A DNA stretch of 36,014 nt from Planctomycetaceae bacterium (lineage in GTDB: Bacteria > Planctomycetota > Planctomycetia > Pirellulales > Thermoguttaceae): assembly GCA_021372005.1 (NCBI GenBank), contig JAJFVC010000030.1, forward strand, positions 1 through 36,014, read 5' to 3'. The number at the start of each line of letters is the position of its first letter. The first letter of the stretch is position 1. A program made the translations under genes and the position numbers. Shown here piece after piece: positions 1 to 8,123 of the stretch. The notes beneath the pieces were generated by a model that worked only from the letters and a program-made list of their open reading frames with translations, did no database searches and was not told where the DNA came from.

Positions 1-2123
1 TGCTGCTGGTCCGGTTGGCGTTTCCACTCGAAGCCGGCCGAAGATTTCACCTCGTTGAGCCAGGACCGCATGATTTGTTGCTGTCCGGCCTGCGCGGCGG
101 GGGCGTATTTTCCAAAATCGTCCACCGTGAACTGCTCCCAAAGCACCCGTTGCGACGGAGTCAATTCATCCAGACGAATCACATAAGCCGTCGTTTTCGG
201 CGCGTTCATCGCCGCACCGGCTTGTTTAGGCGTCAGACGAAACACCGCAGCCATGAATTCGTTGCCAGGCATCGACACGCCGGCGACCTCGCTGATCCGT
301 GCGGCGTTGGGGGCGGACCCGAACGCCACCGCGCCCGAGGTCATCCAGCTAAACGTCGGCGGCGTGAGGACGGACAAGTCCGGTCGGTCGGCGAACGCCT
401 GCTTCAACGGTTTCTTGGCTTTGTTCGCCTCGGCCGCCAATTTTTCGGCGGCTTGAAAAGCCAACGGGCGGGCCTTCACCATTTTCCACTCGCGCAACAC
501 CGCGTCTTGCACGCCCGGATTGCTGAACTTCAGAACTTGCTCCTTGCTTTCGTCCGTCTTCCAGAACAGATAGATGCCGTTGAGGTCCATCGACTCTTCC
601 GATTGGAAATTCGTTAGACTCTGGAAGGCGTAGCTGACGATCGGCTCTCGTCCGCCAACCAATGAACGTCCCACCTCGAGCGACTGAAGTTGCCACTGCG
701 AAACCAAGCCACTCTCGCCGGCGGCCAGCCCGTGATCTTTGGCCAATTTCGCAAAATCCAATTTGGCCGGCGGAGACGGCAAACGGCTCGCACCGTTCTT
801 CCCGTCCTTGTCCTGAGCCTGAAGACTCGCCGCCTTGTATTGACTCAGCTCCGTGCGGTATTGCGACATTTGGCCGCGCAGAGCGGCAAAAGCCTTTTCG
901 ATTTTTTCAAAAGCGATTTCCCGTCGAATCCGATCCCTGGTGGCCTGAACCATCGGCGGCGCAGGTTTTTCTTGATCGTTCGTCGTCGACTTGCCCGCCT
1001 TCGATTTCTCCTGTTCGCCGGCCGACGATTTGGCCGCCCCCGGCTTCGCCTCCGACGCATCAGTCTTTTCCTGCAACATCGCCGTCAAACGGAACGGCGA
1101 CGCCGGATGGCCCGACGACGCGCCCTTCGGATCTTTCGCATCCGCTTTTCCATGGCCCGACGAACCGTCCTTCGGGGTCGCTTCGTTCTTTTTCAGCGAT
1201 TCCTTTTTGCCGGATTCCGGCGCCTGGTCGACTGGTTTTCCAGCCTCGCTCGCCGACACGTCCGCTTCATTTTTTTCCGTATAAAGTTCCTTGTTCTTTT
1301 CGTACCGCTCCCGCACTTCCTTGTCGGTGACGGCGGCGATGAACTTGTCGAAATCCGCCTTGAACCACTGCAATGCGACCTTCTTGGGCTCGCGGAACCC
1401 GGGCTCAGGCGAACCGGGGAGCGCATACTGCTCTTTGTATTTCTCGAAAAACTCTTTCAGCTCGGCCTCGCTCGGCTTTTCAACTTTGCCGGTGAAATCG
1501 GCGACGGGCAAAGCGACCGCTTCGATCGCCGCCGTCTGTTTGAATCGCAGGAAGTAGTCCCACCGCTGCGACGGCGTCACTCCGGCCATACTGTAGCGAA
1601 ATATCGTCTCCAACCGCACCGCCGCCAAATTGTCTCGCATCACGGCGAAAAACTGCACTTCGCTCAACCCAGCCTGTCGGAAGGCGACAAGAAACCGATC
1701 CGCTTTGACCCGGTTTTGCGTCAGCGCCTGCAAAAACGTGTTCACCGCTTCATCGTCGATGACGACGCCCTGTTGCTTGGCCACCTGCGACAACAGCCAC
1801 ATCGTGGCCACCGATTCCTCCGTGCCCGAGCCAAGCTGAGACTCCAGCCATTGCTGCGCCATGTTCGCCGGCACGTTCAATGACTGCAACACGACGGTCA
1901 AGGCGCTCAACACCTGACGCTTTTGACGCACCAACGTCTGAAGATCGTGTTCGTTCAAATCGCCAAATTGCTTGGTGTGGACCACCACGGGATTCTGGAT
2001 CGTTCGCCCACCCATCCCCTCTAAAATTGCGGGAAGGAACACGAAGCCAAACATCGCCAGAAGCGTCAGCAAAGCCAACATCAGCTTCTGATTCTTTCGG
2101 AAGATCGAAAACGGGCTAGCCAT
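1..2123 (-). CDS. SurA/PpiD-like membrane-anchored periplasmic chaperone, partial (C-terminus outside window)
   Basis: An open frame of 707 codons runs leftward from ATG 2121-2123 off the window edge. A ribosome binding site AGAAGGA (2133-2139) lies 9 bases upstream. Residues about 15-35 form one hydrophobic segment after a short basic start, so the protein is probably anchored in the inner membrane with its bulk in the periplasm. Residues about 65-230 are helical and resemble the N-terminal chaperone domain of SurA/PpiD. Residues about 284-391 are a Lys/Ser/Ala/Glu/Pro-rich, low-complexity insertion. I see no clear parvulin (rotamase) core in the visible part, so isomerase activity is not supported. 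The likely role is folding or quality control of exported proteins. It is divergent from topA. Family assignment is by general sequence character, not by a decisive motif. Confidence 0.6.
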   Translation of the reverse strand, partial: MASPFSIFRKNQKLMLALLTLLAMFGFVFLPAILEGMGGRTIQNPVVVHTKQFGDLNEHDLQTLVRQKRQVLSALTVVLQSLNVPANMAQQWLESQLGSGTEESVATMWLLSQVAKQQGVVIDDEAVNTFLQALTQNRVKADRFLVAFRQAGLSEVQFFAVMRDNLAAVRLETIFRYSMAGVTPSQRWDYFLRFKQTAAIEAVALPVADFTGKVEKPSEAELKEFFEKYKEQYALPGSPEPGFREPKKVALQWFKADFDKFIAAVTDKEVRERYEKNKELYTEKNEADVSASEAGKPVDQAPESGKKESLKKNEATPKDGSSGHGKADAKDPKGASSGHPASPFRLTAMLQEKTDASEAKPGAAKSSAGEQEKSKAGKSTTNDQEKPAPPMVQATRDRIRREIAFEKIEKAFAALRGQMSQYRTELSQYKAASLQAQDKDGKNGASRLPSPPAKLDFAKLAKDHGLAAGESGLVSQWQLQSLEVGRSLVGGREPIVSYAFQSLTNFQSEESMDLNGIYLFWKTDESKEQVLKFSNPGVQDAVLREWKMVKARPLAFQAAEKLAAEANKAKKPLKQAFADRPDLSVLTPPTFSWMTSGAVAFGSAPNAARISEVAGVSMPGNEFMAAVFRLTPKQAGAAMNAPKTTAYVIRLDELTPSQRVLWEQFTVDDFGKYAPAAQAGQQQIMRSWLNEVKSSAGFEWKRQPDQQ

Positions 2124-2241
2124 GACGAATAATCCTTCTGGAGAGGGGTTATTGGGCGCGAATTCGGCTTGACAAGCCTAGCCTAACAGGAGTAATGGTG
2201 TCGCAAGTGGCAAATTTCAACGTTTCCTGCGGGAAGGACCT

Positions 2242-2247
2242 ATTATA
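2242..2247 (-). promoter_or_regulatory. Candidate -10 box for the SurA/PpiD-like gene
   Basis: A perfect TATAAT reads on the minus strand about 120 bases upstream of the start codon at 2123. No good -35 hexamer lies at 16-18 bases. The surrounding 2124-2413 spacer holds no gene. Confidence 0.3.
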
Positions 2248-2354
2248 TAAGGCCATCCCCAACAAGGGTGTAAAACAGACGCTGCAGCCTGCTACATCGT
2301 AATCCGGCAATTCTAAATGGGTTGCACACAAATGCAATGCCAATTCACGAAGGG

Positions 2355-2382
2355 TTGCCCCAAAGACATGATTCGATACAAT
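2355..2382 (+). promoter_or_regulatory. Candidate sigma-70 promoter of topA
   Basis: TTGCCC (2355-2360), a 16-base spacer and TACAAT (2377-2382) precede topA. Predicted transcription starts near 2389, giving a leader of about 25 bases that contains the ribosome binding site AGGA (2405-2408). Confidence 0.5.
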
Positions 2383-2413
2383 CGCACATTCTTCCCAGTT
2401 TCTCAGGAATAAC

Positions 2414-5110
2414 ATGGCCAAGAGATCGAGCAGCACATCTGGAACCCCTTTGGTGATCGTCGAGTCGCCGGCCAAAGCCCGGACGATCAGCAAATTTCTT
2501 GGCCGCGGCTATACCATCGAAGCCAGCATTGGTCACATTCGCGATCTGCCGCAAGGCGCGAAAGAGGTGCCCGAGCCGTTCAAAAAAGAAGACTGGGCCT
2601 ATCTCGGCGTCAACGTAAGCCACGATTTCGAGCCACTTTACGTCATCCCGCACGAAAAAGCCCAGCAGGTCCGCAAACTGAAAAGCCTGTTGAAAGACGC
2701 CTCGGAACTCTATCTGGCGACGGATGAAGACCGCGAAGGCGAGGCCATCAGTTGGCATCTTTGTGAGGTGCTGAAGCCCAAAGTGCCGGTCCACCGCTTG
2801 GTGTTCCACGAAATCACCGAGGAGGCGATCCGCGGCGCGCTGAACACCCCCCGACAAATCGACGACAACCTGGTTCGGGCCCAAGAGGTCCGCCGCGTGG
2901 TCGATCGGCTCTACGGTTACGACGTCTCGCCGCTGCTGTGGCGAAAAATCCGGCCGCGGTTGTCGGCCGGCCGGGTCCAGAGCGTCGCGGTTCGTCTGAT
3001 CGTCGAGCGCGAACGCCAGCGCATGGCGTTCGTGTCGGCCACGTTTTGGGATCTGCTGGGCAATTTCGCCGATGTGGGCGGTCAGAAGTTTCAGGCGCCG
3101 TTGGTGTCGGTCAGCGGACGTCGCGTTCCGGCAAGCCGCGATTTCGATCCGGCGACCGGACGGCTGAAGGACGATTCGTTGTTGCTGTTGAATCAACAGC
3201 AAGCCGACGAACTTCGGCAACGATTGATGCAGGGTTCATGTCGTGTGGCGAGCGTCGAGGATAAGCCGTACACGACGCGGCCCTATCCGCCGTTCACTAC
3301 GAGCACGTTGCAACAGGAAGCGAATCGAAAATACGGCTTCACCGCCCGGCATACGATGCAGGTGGCCCAATCGTTGTACGAGAACGGGCACATCACCTAC
3401 ATGCGAACCGACTCGACCACGTTGGCCTCGGTGGCCGTCGACGCCGCGCGTCGGTTGGTCGCGTCGCAATACGGCGCGGAGTATTTGCCGAATTCGCCGC
3501 GGCTGTATCAAACCAAAGTGAAAAACGCCCAAGAGGCGCACGAAGCGATTCGGCCGGCCGGCCACCCGTTCGATTTTCCCGAAACGTTGCGAGGCCGGTT
3601 GACGCCCGACGAGTTCAAGCTGTACGACCTGATCTGGAAGCGGACGATCGCAAGCCAGATGAACGACGCCCGATGCCGTCGCGTGACGATCGGCCTGGAG
3701 TTGGACGACGCCCGGTTCGAGGCCAGCGGCAAAACCATCGAATTCCCCGGCTATTTGCGGGCCTACGTAGAAGGCTCGGACGACCCCGAATCGGAATTGA
3801 ACGAACGCGAGGCGGTGTTGCCGCCTTTGAGCGTGGGCCAGTCGGTCCGATGCGTCGAGCTGGAATCGAAAAGCCACACCACGCAGCCGCCCAATCGATA
3901 CAGCGAAGCCTCGCTCACCCGGGCGCTCGAAGAAATGGGCATTGGGCGGCCGAGCACCTACGCCTCGATCATCGAAACGATCTTGGCCCGCGACTACGTG
4001 TTCAAGCTGAAACGCGGCAACGTGCTGGTGCCCACCTGGACCGCCTTCGCCGTGTCGCAGTTGTTGGAGGCCCATCTGCCCAACTTGGTCAACTATCAAT
4101 TCACCGCCGAAATGGAAGACGAGCTGGACGCGATCAGCCGCGGCGAAATGAATTACGTCGACTACCTGCGAGGGTTTTATTTCGGCAACGGGCAGCCGGG
4201 CCTCAAACAGTTGCTCAAGGACAAGGTCGAGCAGATCGACGCGCGAAGCGTCTGCCGGGTGTCGATCGGCAAGCCGCAAGACGGATCGGGTGAAGAGATT
4301 TTTGTGCGGGTCGGTCGTTACGGACCGTTCTTGGAACAGGGCGAACGCCGGGCGAGCCTGCCCGATCAACTGCCGCCCGATGAGTTGACGCTCTCGTCGG
4401 CCCAAGACATGCTCGACAAAGCCCAGCAAGGCGACCAACCATTGGGCGTTTGCCCCGAGACCGGGCGGCCGATTTTCGTCAAGGTCGGACGTTTTGGACC
4501 GTATGTCCAACGCGGAACGGCCGACGACGACGAGAAGCCGCAAAACGCCTCGCTATTGAAGGGCATGGAGCCCGACCAAGTCACGTTGGAGATCGCCGTT
4601 CAGTTGTTGTCGCTGCCCAAAACGTTGGGCAACGATCCCGCATCGGGCGAACCGGTCGTCGCGCACAACGGGCGTTATGGACCGTATGTGAAGTGCGGCG
4701 AAGAAACCCGTTCGTTGCCGGCCGACTATTCGCCGTTGACGGTCACGTTGGAGCAAGCCTTGCAGTTGTTGGCGCAACCGAAGGTCCGGCGCGGCGCGTC
4801 GACCAGCAAGGAGCCGCTCCAAGTGTTCGACGCCTCGCCGGTCACGGACCAACCGGTCCGGTTGATGAAAGGCCGTTACGGGCCATACGTCACCGACGGC
4901 GTGACGAACGCTTCGATTCCGCGCGACATGGCGCCCGAGGACGTCACGAAGGAGCTGGCCCTCGATTTGCTCGCCAAACGAGCCGCTGCAGGCCCAAGCA
5001 AGCGCGCGACGCGCAAAAAAGCCGCCGCACCGAAGCCAAAGTCCAAAGCCGTCAAGAAGAAAGCGGCGAAACCGCGAGCCAAGAAGGCCAAGAAAAAGAC
5101 CGCCGATTGA
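2414..5110 (+). CDS. topA: DNA topoisomerase I (type IA)
   Basis: This enzyme relaxes negative supercoils by transient single-strand cleavage through a 5'-phosphotyrosine. The N-terminal Toprim domain shows E17 in IVESPAKA and the acidic triad D104-x-D106-x-E108 in ATDEDREGE, which binds magnesium. The catalytic tyrosine is Y329 in HITYMRTDS. The core follows the family through about residue 600. Instead of C4 zinc fingers, the C-terminus carries four repeats with a G-R-[YF]-G-P-[YF] core (about residues 630-855), as in many non-enterobacterial TopA proteins. A Lys/Ala-rich tail (about 860-898) resembles histone H1-type tails and probably adds non-specific DNA binding. ATG start is supported by AGGA five bases upstream. 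At 898 residues it is of normal length for this subtype. It converges with the nitroreductase gene, 22 bases away. Confidence 0.97.
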   Translation: MAKRSSSTSGTPLVIVESPAKARTISKFLGRGYTIEASIGHIRDLPQGAKEVPEPFKKEDWAYLGVNVSHDFEPLYVIPHEKAQQVRKLKSLLKDASELYLATDEDREGEAISWHLCEVLKPKVPVHRLVFHEITEEAIRGALNTPRQIDDNLVRAQEVRRVVDRLYGYDVSPLLWRKIRPRLSAGRVQSVAVRLIVERERQRMAFVSATFWDLLGNFADVGGQKFQAPLVSVSGRRVPASRDFDPATGRLKDDSLLLLNQQQADELRQRLMQGSCRVASVEDKPYTTRPYPPFTTSTLQQEANRKYGFTARHTMQVAQSLYENGHITYMRTDSTTLASVAVDAARRLVASQYGAEYLPNSPRLYQTKVKNAQEAHEAIRPAGHPFDFPETLRGRLTPDEFKLYDLIWKRTIASQMNDARCRRVTIGLELDDARFEASGKTIEFPGYLRAYVEGSDDPESELNEREAVLPPLSVGQSVRCVELESKSHTTQPPNRYSEASLTRALEEMGIGRPSTYASIIETILARDYVFKLKRGNVLVPTWTAFAVSQLLEAHLPNLVNYQFTAEMEDELDAISRGEMNYVDYLRGFYFGNGQPGLKQLLKDKVEQIDARSVCRVSIGKPQDGSGEEIFVRVGRYGPFLEQGERRASLPDQLPPDELTLSSAQDMLDKAQQGDQPLGVCPETGRPIFVKVGRFGPYVQRGTADDDEKPQNASLLKGMEPDQVTLEIAVQLLSLPKTLGNDPASGEPVVAHNGRYGPYVKCGEETRSLPADYSPLTVTLEQALQLLAQPKVRRGASTSKEPLQVFDASPVTDQPVRLMKGRYGPYVTDGVTNASIPRDMAPEDVTKELALDLLAKRAAAGPSKRATRKKAAAPKPKSKAVKKKAAKPRAKKAKKKTAD

Positions 5111-5132
5111 ACCCGGCGCCGTCACGGCGTCA

Positions 5133-5714
5133 TCAGGGCTCGATCAGCAACTGGGCCATCGGGCGTTTCGGCACGTGGTGCACTCCAGACGCGTCGCGCC
5201 AATAGCCGATGTCGTCCGCTCCCTTGGCTTCTTCCAGCACGACCGTTTCGGCCGGATGGCCTAGCGCGACAACCAGCACGATTTCCAACTCGCCGGGCAC
5301 GCGCATCGCGGTGCGCAATTGGTCGCGGTCGATCGAGCCGACCAGACAGCCGCCCAGCCCGCGTTCGACGGCACCCAACAAGAGACTCTGCGCCACAATG
5401 CCCGCGTCCAATTCCACGGTTCCGCCAACTCGCGGATCGCGGAGGATCAGCACATAGGCGGCGGGTCGCTGGCCGGGCGTAGGGCCGCCCCAATCCTTCA
5501 GCAGCGCCGCCCAACGGAGGCACGGAAACACGCAAGCCGTTTCCTCCGGCCGGCTGGCGATCATGAATCGCAGCGGCTGACGATTGCCGCCCGAGGGGCA
5601 CAAACGACTCAGTTCGACCAATTCGACGAGCATCGAGCGATCCAACCGGCGATTCTCGTCAAAACGCCGAAAGCTCCGATTGCGCGTCAACAAATCGCGG
5701 ACCGTTTCGTTCAT
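5133..5714 (-). CDS. Nitroreductase-family FMN oxidoreductase
   Basis: A 193-residue protein of the nitroreductase fold, which uses FMN and NAD(P)H to reduce nitro groups, quinones or similar acceptors in the cytoplasm. Visible family features are the N-terminal R-x-S-x-R-x-F segment (RNRSFRRFDE) that contacts FMN phosphate, the CPSGGNRQPLRF segment, and the conserved C-terminal half with the GCLVGSIDRDQL stretch and the LVVALGHP strand. I chose ATG 5712-5714 because GAAGGAG (5720-5726) lies five bases upstream; the longer frame would begin with TTG at 5732. It lies 14 bases downstream of the secreted-protein gene and is probably co-transcribed with it. The true substrate cannot be read from the sequence. 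Confidence 0.88.
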   Translation of the reverse strand: MNETVRDLLTRNRSFRRFDENRRLDRSMLVELVELSRLCPSGGNRQPLRFMIASRPEETACVFPCLRWAALLKDWGGPTPGQRPAAYVLILRDPRVGGTVELDAGIVAQSLLLGAVERGLGGCLVGSIDRDQLRTAMRVPGELEIVLVVALGHPAETVVLEEAKGADDIGYWRDASGVHHVPKRPMAQLLIEP

Positions 5715-5728
5715 GCCGTCTCCTTCGA

Positions 5729-6646
5729 TCAACGTTCGAGGCGATCGACGGGCCGCCGAGCCACTTCCGTCTGCTCGGCATGGTTGGGACGACCGGCCGC
5801 ATCCGACGACTTGGCCATCTCGCCCACCACGTCGATCAGTCGGGCCCGGACTTCGGGCGAGACATGCCGCAACCGCGTGGCTAGGTTTTGCATGCCTGCG
5901 GTGTTTTGCTCGGCGGTGCGCGACAGGTTGCCAACGAAAGCGACCGTCTGGATAAAATTATTGTCCGCCGTCTTGCCCATCAGCGGCGAAACGGTTTTGC
6001 CGAGCAGCTCGATGCCCAACGGCTCGATCGCCAGAAAACAGTCCAAACGGCTCGTGACGTAATAGCGGCCGTTCGTCTCGCGCACGTATCCGCACTTGAG
6101 CACCAGGATGCCGCGTCCGTGGGCCGGGCGAGTCATCAACGGACCCGAATACTCGCCTTCGCCGTAAAGAACGTGCAAGTCGTGGCCTTTATAGACGTAT
6201 TCAAAATTGACGGCGGCGCCGCCCGGCTCGCGCAACTCGAACCGGTCCTCGTCGATCTGCCGCAGTTGCAGTCGGCTGACTTTCATCAACTCCCAAATGT
6301 TGACGACCACGTCGGGATGACGCACGACGAAAAGATACAACATCGGATCGCACTCGGCCACACGAACCGGCATCCGCCGAAAGATGCTCACATTGGAAAG
6401 TACCGTCTTGATTTTCTCGCGATCCTCGTCGGCAATGCGATCCATCGGAATCGAGCGTACGGCGTCTTGCCGAGCCGCGTCGCTGGTGGTGGCCTCCAAA
6501 GGGTTCGACGGCGATGGATAGGCTGCCGCCCCCAACCCCGGACTCGCAACGATCCCGAACAGGAACGCCGTCACAAGACTCGCCGGCCGAATGCAGCATC
6601 TCAGGCGGCGCAAAACGGGCTGTCGAGCCAATTCAAAACGAAACAT
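5729..6646 (-). CDS. Secreted protein of unknown function
   Basis: I do not recognise a named domain in this 305-residue protein. It begins with basic residues and a hydrophobic stretch (about 22-38) ending in small residues near 40-42, which fits a Sec signal peptide. The mature part is of mixed alpha/beta character, with aromatic-rich strands around residues 150-210 and a helical C-terminus. The ATG is preceded by a G-rich GGGGGGAG site. The nitroreductase gene starts 14 bases after its stop, suggesting an operon. The text resembles conserved planctomycete exported proteins of unknown role, but that is an impression rather than a search result. Confidence 0.75.
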   Translation of the reverse strand: MFRFELARQPVLRRLRCCIRPASLVTAFLFGIVASPGLGAAAYPSPSNPLEATTSDAARQDAVRSIPMDRIADEDREKIKTVLSNVSIFRRMPVRVAECDPMLYLFVVRHPDVVVNIWELMKVSRLQLRQIDEDRFELREPGGAAVNFEYVYKGHDLHVLYGEGEYSGPLMTRPAHGRGILVLKCGYVRETNGRYYVTSRLDCFLAIEPLGIELLGKTVSPLMGKTADNNFIQTVAFVGNLSRTAEQNTAGMQNLATRLRHVSPEVRARLIDVVGEMAKSSDAAGRPNHAEQTEVARRPVDRLER

Positions 6647-6861
6647 CCACTCCCCCCTGATCAGTGCATCGCTTGTGCGGCAGTCAACGCTCCTAATCTA
6701 TTCGGTTTGGAACGGTATTGTCGGTCAGTCAAAATTTGCGGGCGTCTCCGCCGAGCCATTTTTGACCAACTGCCCAATGTTAAGGCGTTTTTTGCAGGAG
6801 CGTCGGCAGAAAAAGGGCTGGATAGGCAAGATGCATTGCAGCAAGTCGGCGCAAAAAATAA

Positions 6862-6890
6862 CCCTCGGAAGCCCAAAAGACTTCCGAGGG
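6862..6890 (-). terminator. Intrinsic terminator of the cold-shock gene
   Basis: A perfect 10-bp stem (CCCTCGGAAG at 6862-6871 with CTTCCGAGGG at 6881-6890) closes a 9-base loop. Read on the minus strand it is followed by a T-rich run (complement of 6851-6860), 34 bases after the csp stop codon. The plus strand also has a short T-run (6892-6896), so it could stop transcription from both sides. Confidence 0.88.
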
Positions 6891-6924
6891 CGTTTTTGAT
6901 CCATCAAGGAACCGCGTCAGGGAC

Positions 6925-7122
6925 TCAGATCGCTTTGACGTTCTCGGCGCGCGGACCCTTCGGACCACGACCTTCCTCGAACTCAACCTTTTGACCTTCG
7001 CGGAGCTCTTCGATTCGGATGCCGTCCAAAGCGGAGTGGTGGAAGAACAACTCTCCATGCTCCCCTTGAATGAAACCGAACCCTTTGTCCATGATCAACT
7101 TCTTGATCGTACCTTGCGGCAT
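6925..7122 (-). CDS. Cold-shock domain protein (CspA family)
   Basis: A 65-residue single OB-fold protein that binds single-stranded RNA and DNA and acts as an RNA chaperone in the cytoplasm. RNP1 is KGFGFI (13-18) and RNP2 is LFFHH (25-29), both intact. The C-terminal segment V-E-F-E-E-G-R-G-P-K-G-P is typical. I start at ATG 7120-7122, with GAGGAG (7130-7135) seven bases upstream, rather than at the in-frame TTG at 7137. The gene is monocistronic: it has its own extended -10 promoter, a leader of about 215 bases and a strong terminator. The long leader recalls cold-inducible csp genes, but cold induction is only inferred. Confidence 0.95.
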   Translation of the reverse strand: MPQGTIKKLIMDKGFGFIQGEHGELFFHHSALDGIRIEELREGQKVEFEEGRGPKGPRAENVKAI

Positions 7123-7353
7123 GTTGCCACTCCTCAAAAAACAGAAACAAAAAAACGGAAAACAGCCGGACGCCGTCGTTCACCCTCCCCTTCTTCGCTG
7201 AACGAAAGGCCGGCCAAACGCATGAGGGGTTTCACCAACCGCAATCGAAAAGCCGCAAGACGCCGCTTCCCCAAACCGCAGTGCGACCTGTCCAGACTTT
7301 CGGAAGGAACGAAACCCCGAACAGCGCCACCTCATTCAAGGGGAATTATACCA
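7123..7353 (-). promoter_or_regulatory. Extended -10 promoter and long 5' leader of the cold-shock gene
   Basis: On the minus strand TGGTATAAT (7345-7353) gives a perfect -10 box with the extended TG motif; no clear -35 is seen. Transcription should start near 7338, leaving an untranslated leader of about 215 bases with no convincing frame. The last 30 bases before GAGGAG are strongly U-rich, a likely S1-binding or unstructured entry site. The rest of 7354-7438 holds nothing I can name. Confidence 0.6.
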
Positions 7354-7438
7354 TGCGGACAGACAGGACGAAAGCTGTTTCGCCACTGTTTTTTTGCATG
7401 TTAAAATAGGCTAACCACAACACAGCACAGAGGGGGAT

Positions 7439-8029
7439 TCACTTCGCTTTCGACTTCGAGGTGTTCGTCGCCGGCAACTCGAACTCCACCTTCTTGCCCT
7501 GCATTTTCTCAAATTTCTTGCGTTGCTCGGGCGTCAACACCTCAAGGGCCTTGGCGGTCGCTTCCTTGCGCGCCGCCAGAAGCTTTAGATACTGATCGGC
7601 GCCTGCCTTCGCGCTCGGCGCCGAACCCACCGAAGTCTGAATGGCCCGCAACTTGGCGATCTGATCGGCGTCGAGGTTCAATTCCTTGCCGATTTTCGGA
7701 TTGAGCAATGCGCTGACGCCGTCCAGTTGCAGACGGATTTCCTTCAACCGCTGGCGTTGCTCGGGCTTTAGAACCGCGTTGACCTGCTTTTCGAGGTTTC
7801 CGCGTTTGCCGGTCTGGAGCATTTGCATGCCGATCATCAGCAGTTTCGTACGTTGTTCCTCGGTCAGTTGCAGTTCCTTTTGCACCTGGTCCATCTGCAA
7901 CAGGCTCGCGTCGAAGCCGGGGCCGCTCGCGCCGCGATTGGCTTTGTTGGCGGTCTTTGTCGGCGCCCCTGCAACCGTGGACGCGACCAACGCGATCAGC
8001 ATGGCCGAAACAACAACGGTACGATTCAT
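7439..8029 (-). CDS. Spy/CpxP-like periplasmic LTxxQ-repeat protein
   Basis: A 196-residue exported protein. Residues 1-22 form a signal peptide with likely cleavage after the Ala-Gly-Ala segment. The mature protein is almost wholly helical and carries four copies of the LTxxQ motif typical of the Spy/CpxP fold: LTEEQ (55-59), LKPEQ (87-91), LDADQ (119-123) and LTPEQ (165-169). Known members are periplasmic chaperones or envelope-stress modulators; the specific role here is unknown. ATG 8027-8029 was chosen for the GAGGAG site (8036-8041) six bases upstream, not the longer frame. A basic, polar tail ends the protein. It lies upstream of the csp promoter in the same direction. Confidence 0.75.
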   Translation of the reverse strand: MNRTVVVSAMLIALVASTVAGAPTKTANKANRGASGPGFDASLLQMDQVQKELQLTEEQRTKLLMIGMQMLQTGKRGNLEKQVNAVLKPEQRQRLKEIRLQLDGVSALLNPKIGKELNLDADQIAKLRAIQTSVGSAPSAKAGADQYLKLLAARKEATAKALEVLTPEQRKKFEKMQGKKVEFELPATNTSKSKAK

Positions 8030-8123
8030 CGTTCGCTCCTCGAGGTAAGGATTACAAAATCGGTCCACAACACCGCCCGAAGTTCCGTCCGCGGCGTCGC
8101 CTTGCGATTCAAGCCGCCTTCGT

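Noticed and set aside
690-1883. Plus-strand open frame of 397 codons across the SurA/PpiD-like gene
   Set aside because: Arg/His-rich shadow of the real minus-strand gene; no start signal and no recognisable domain.
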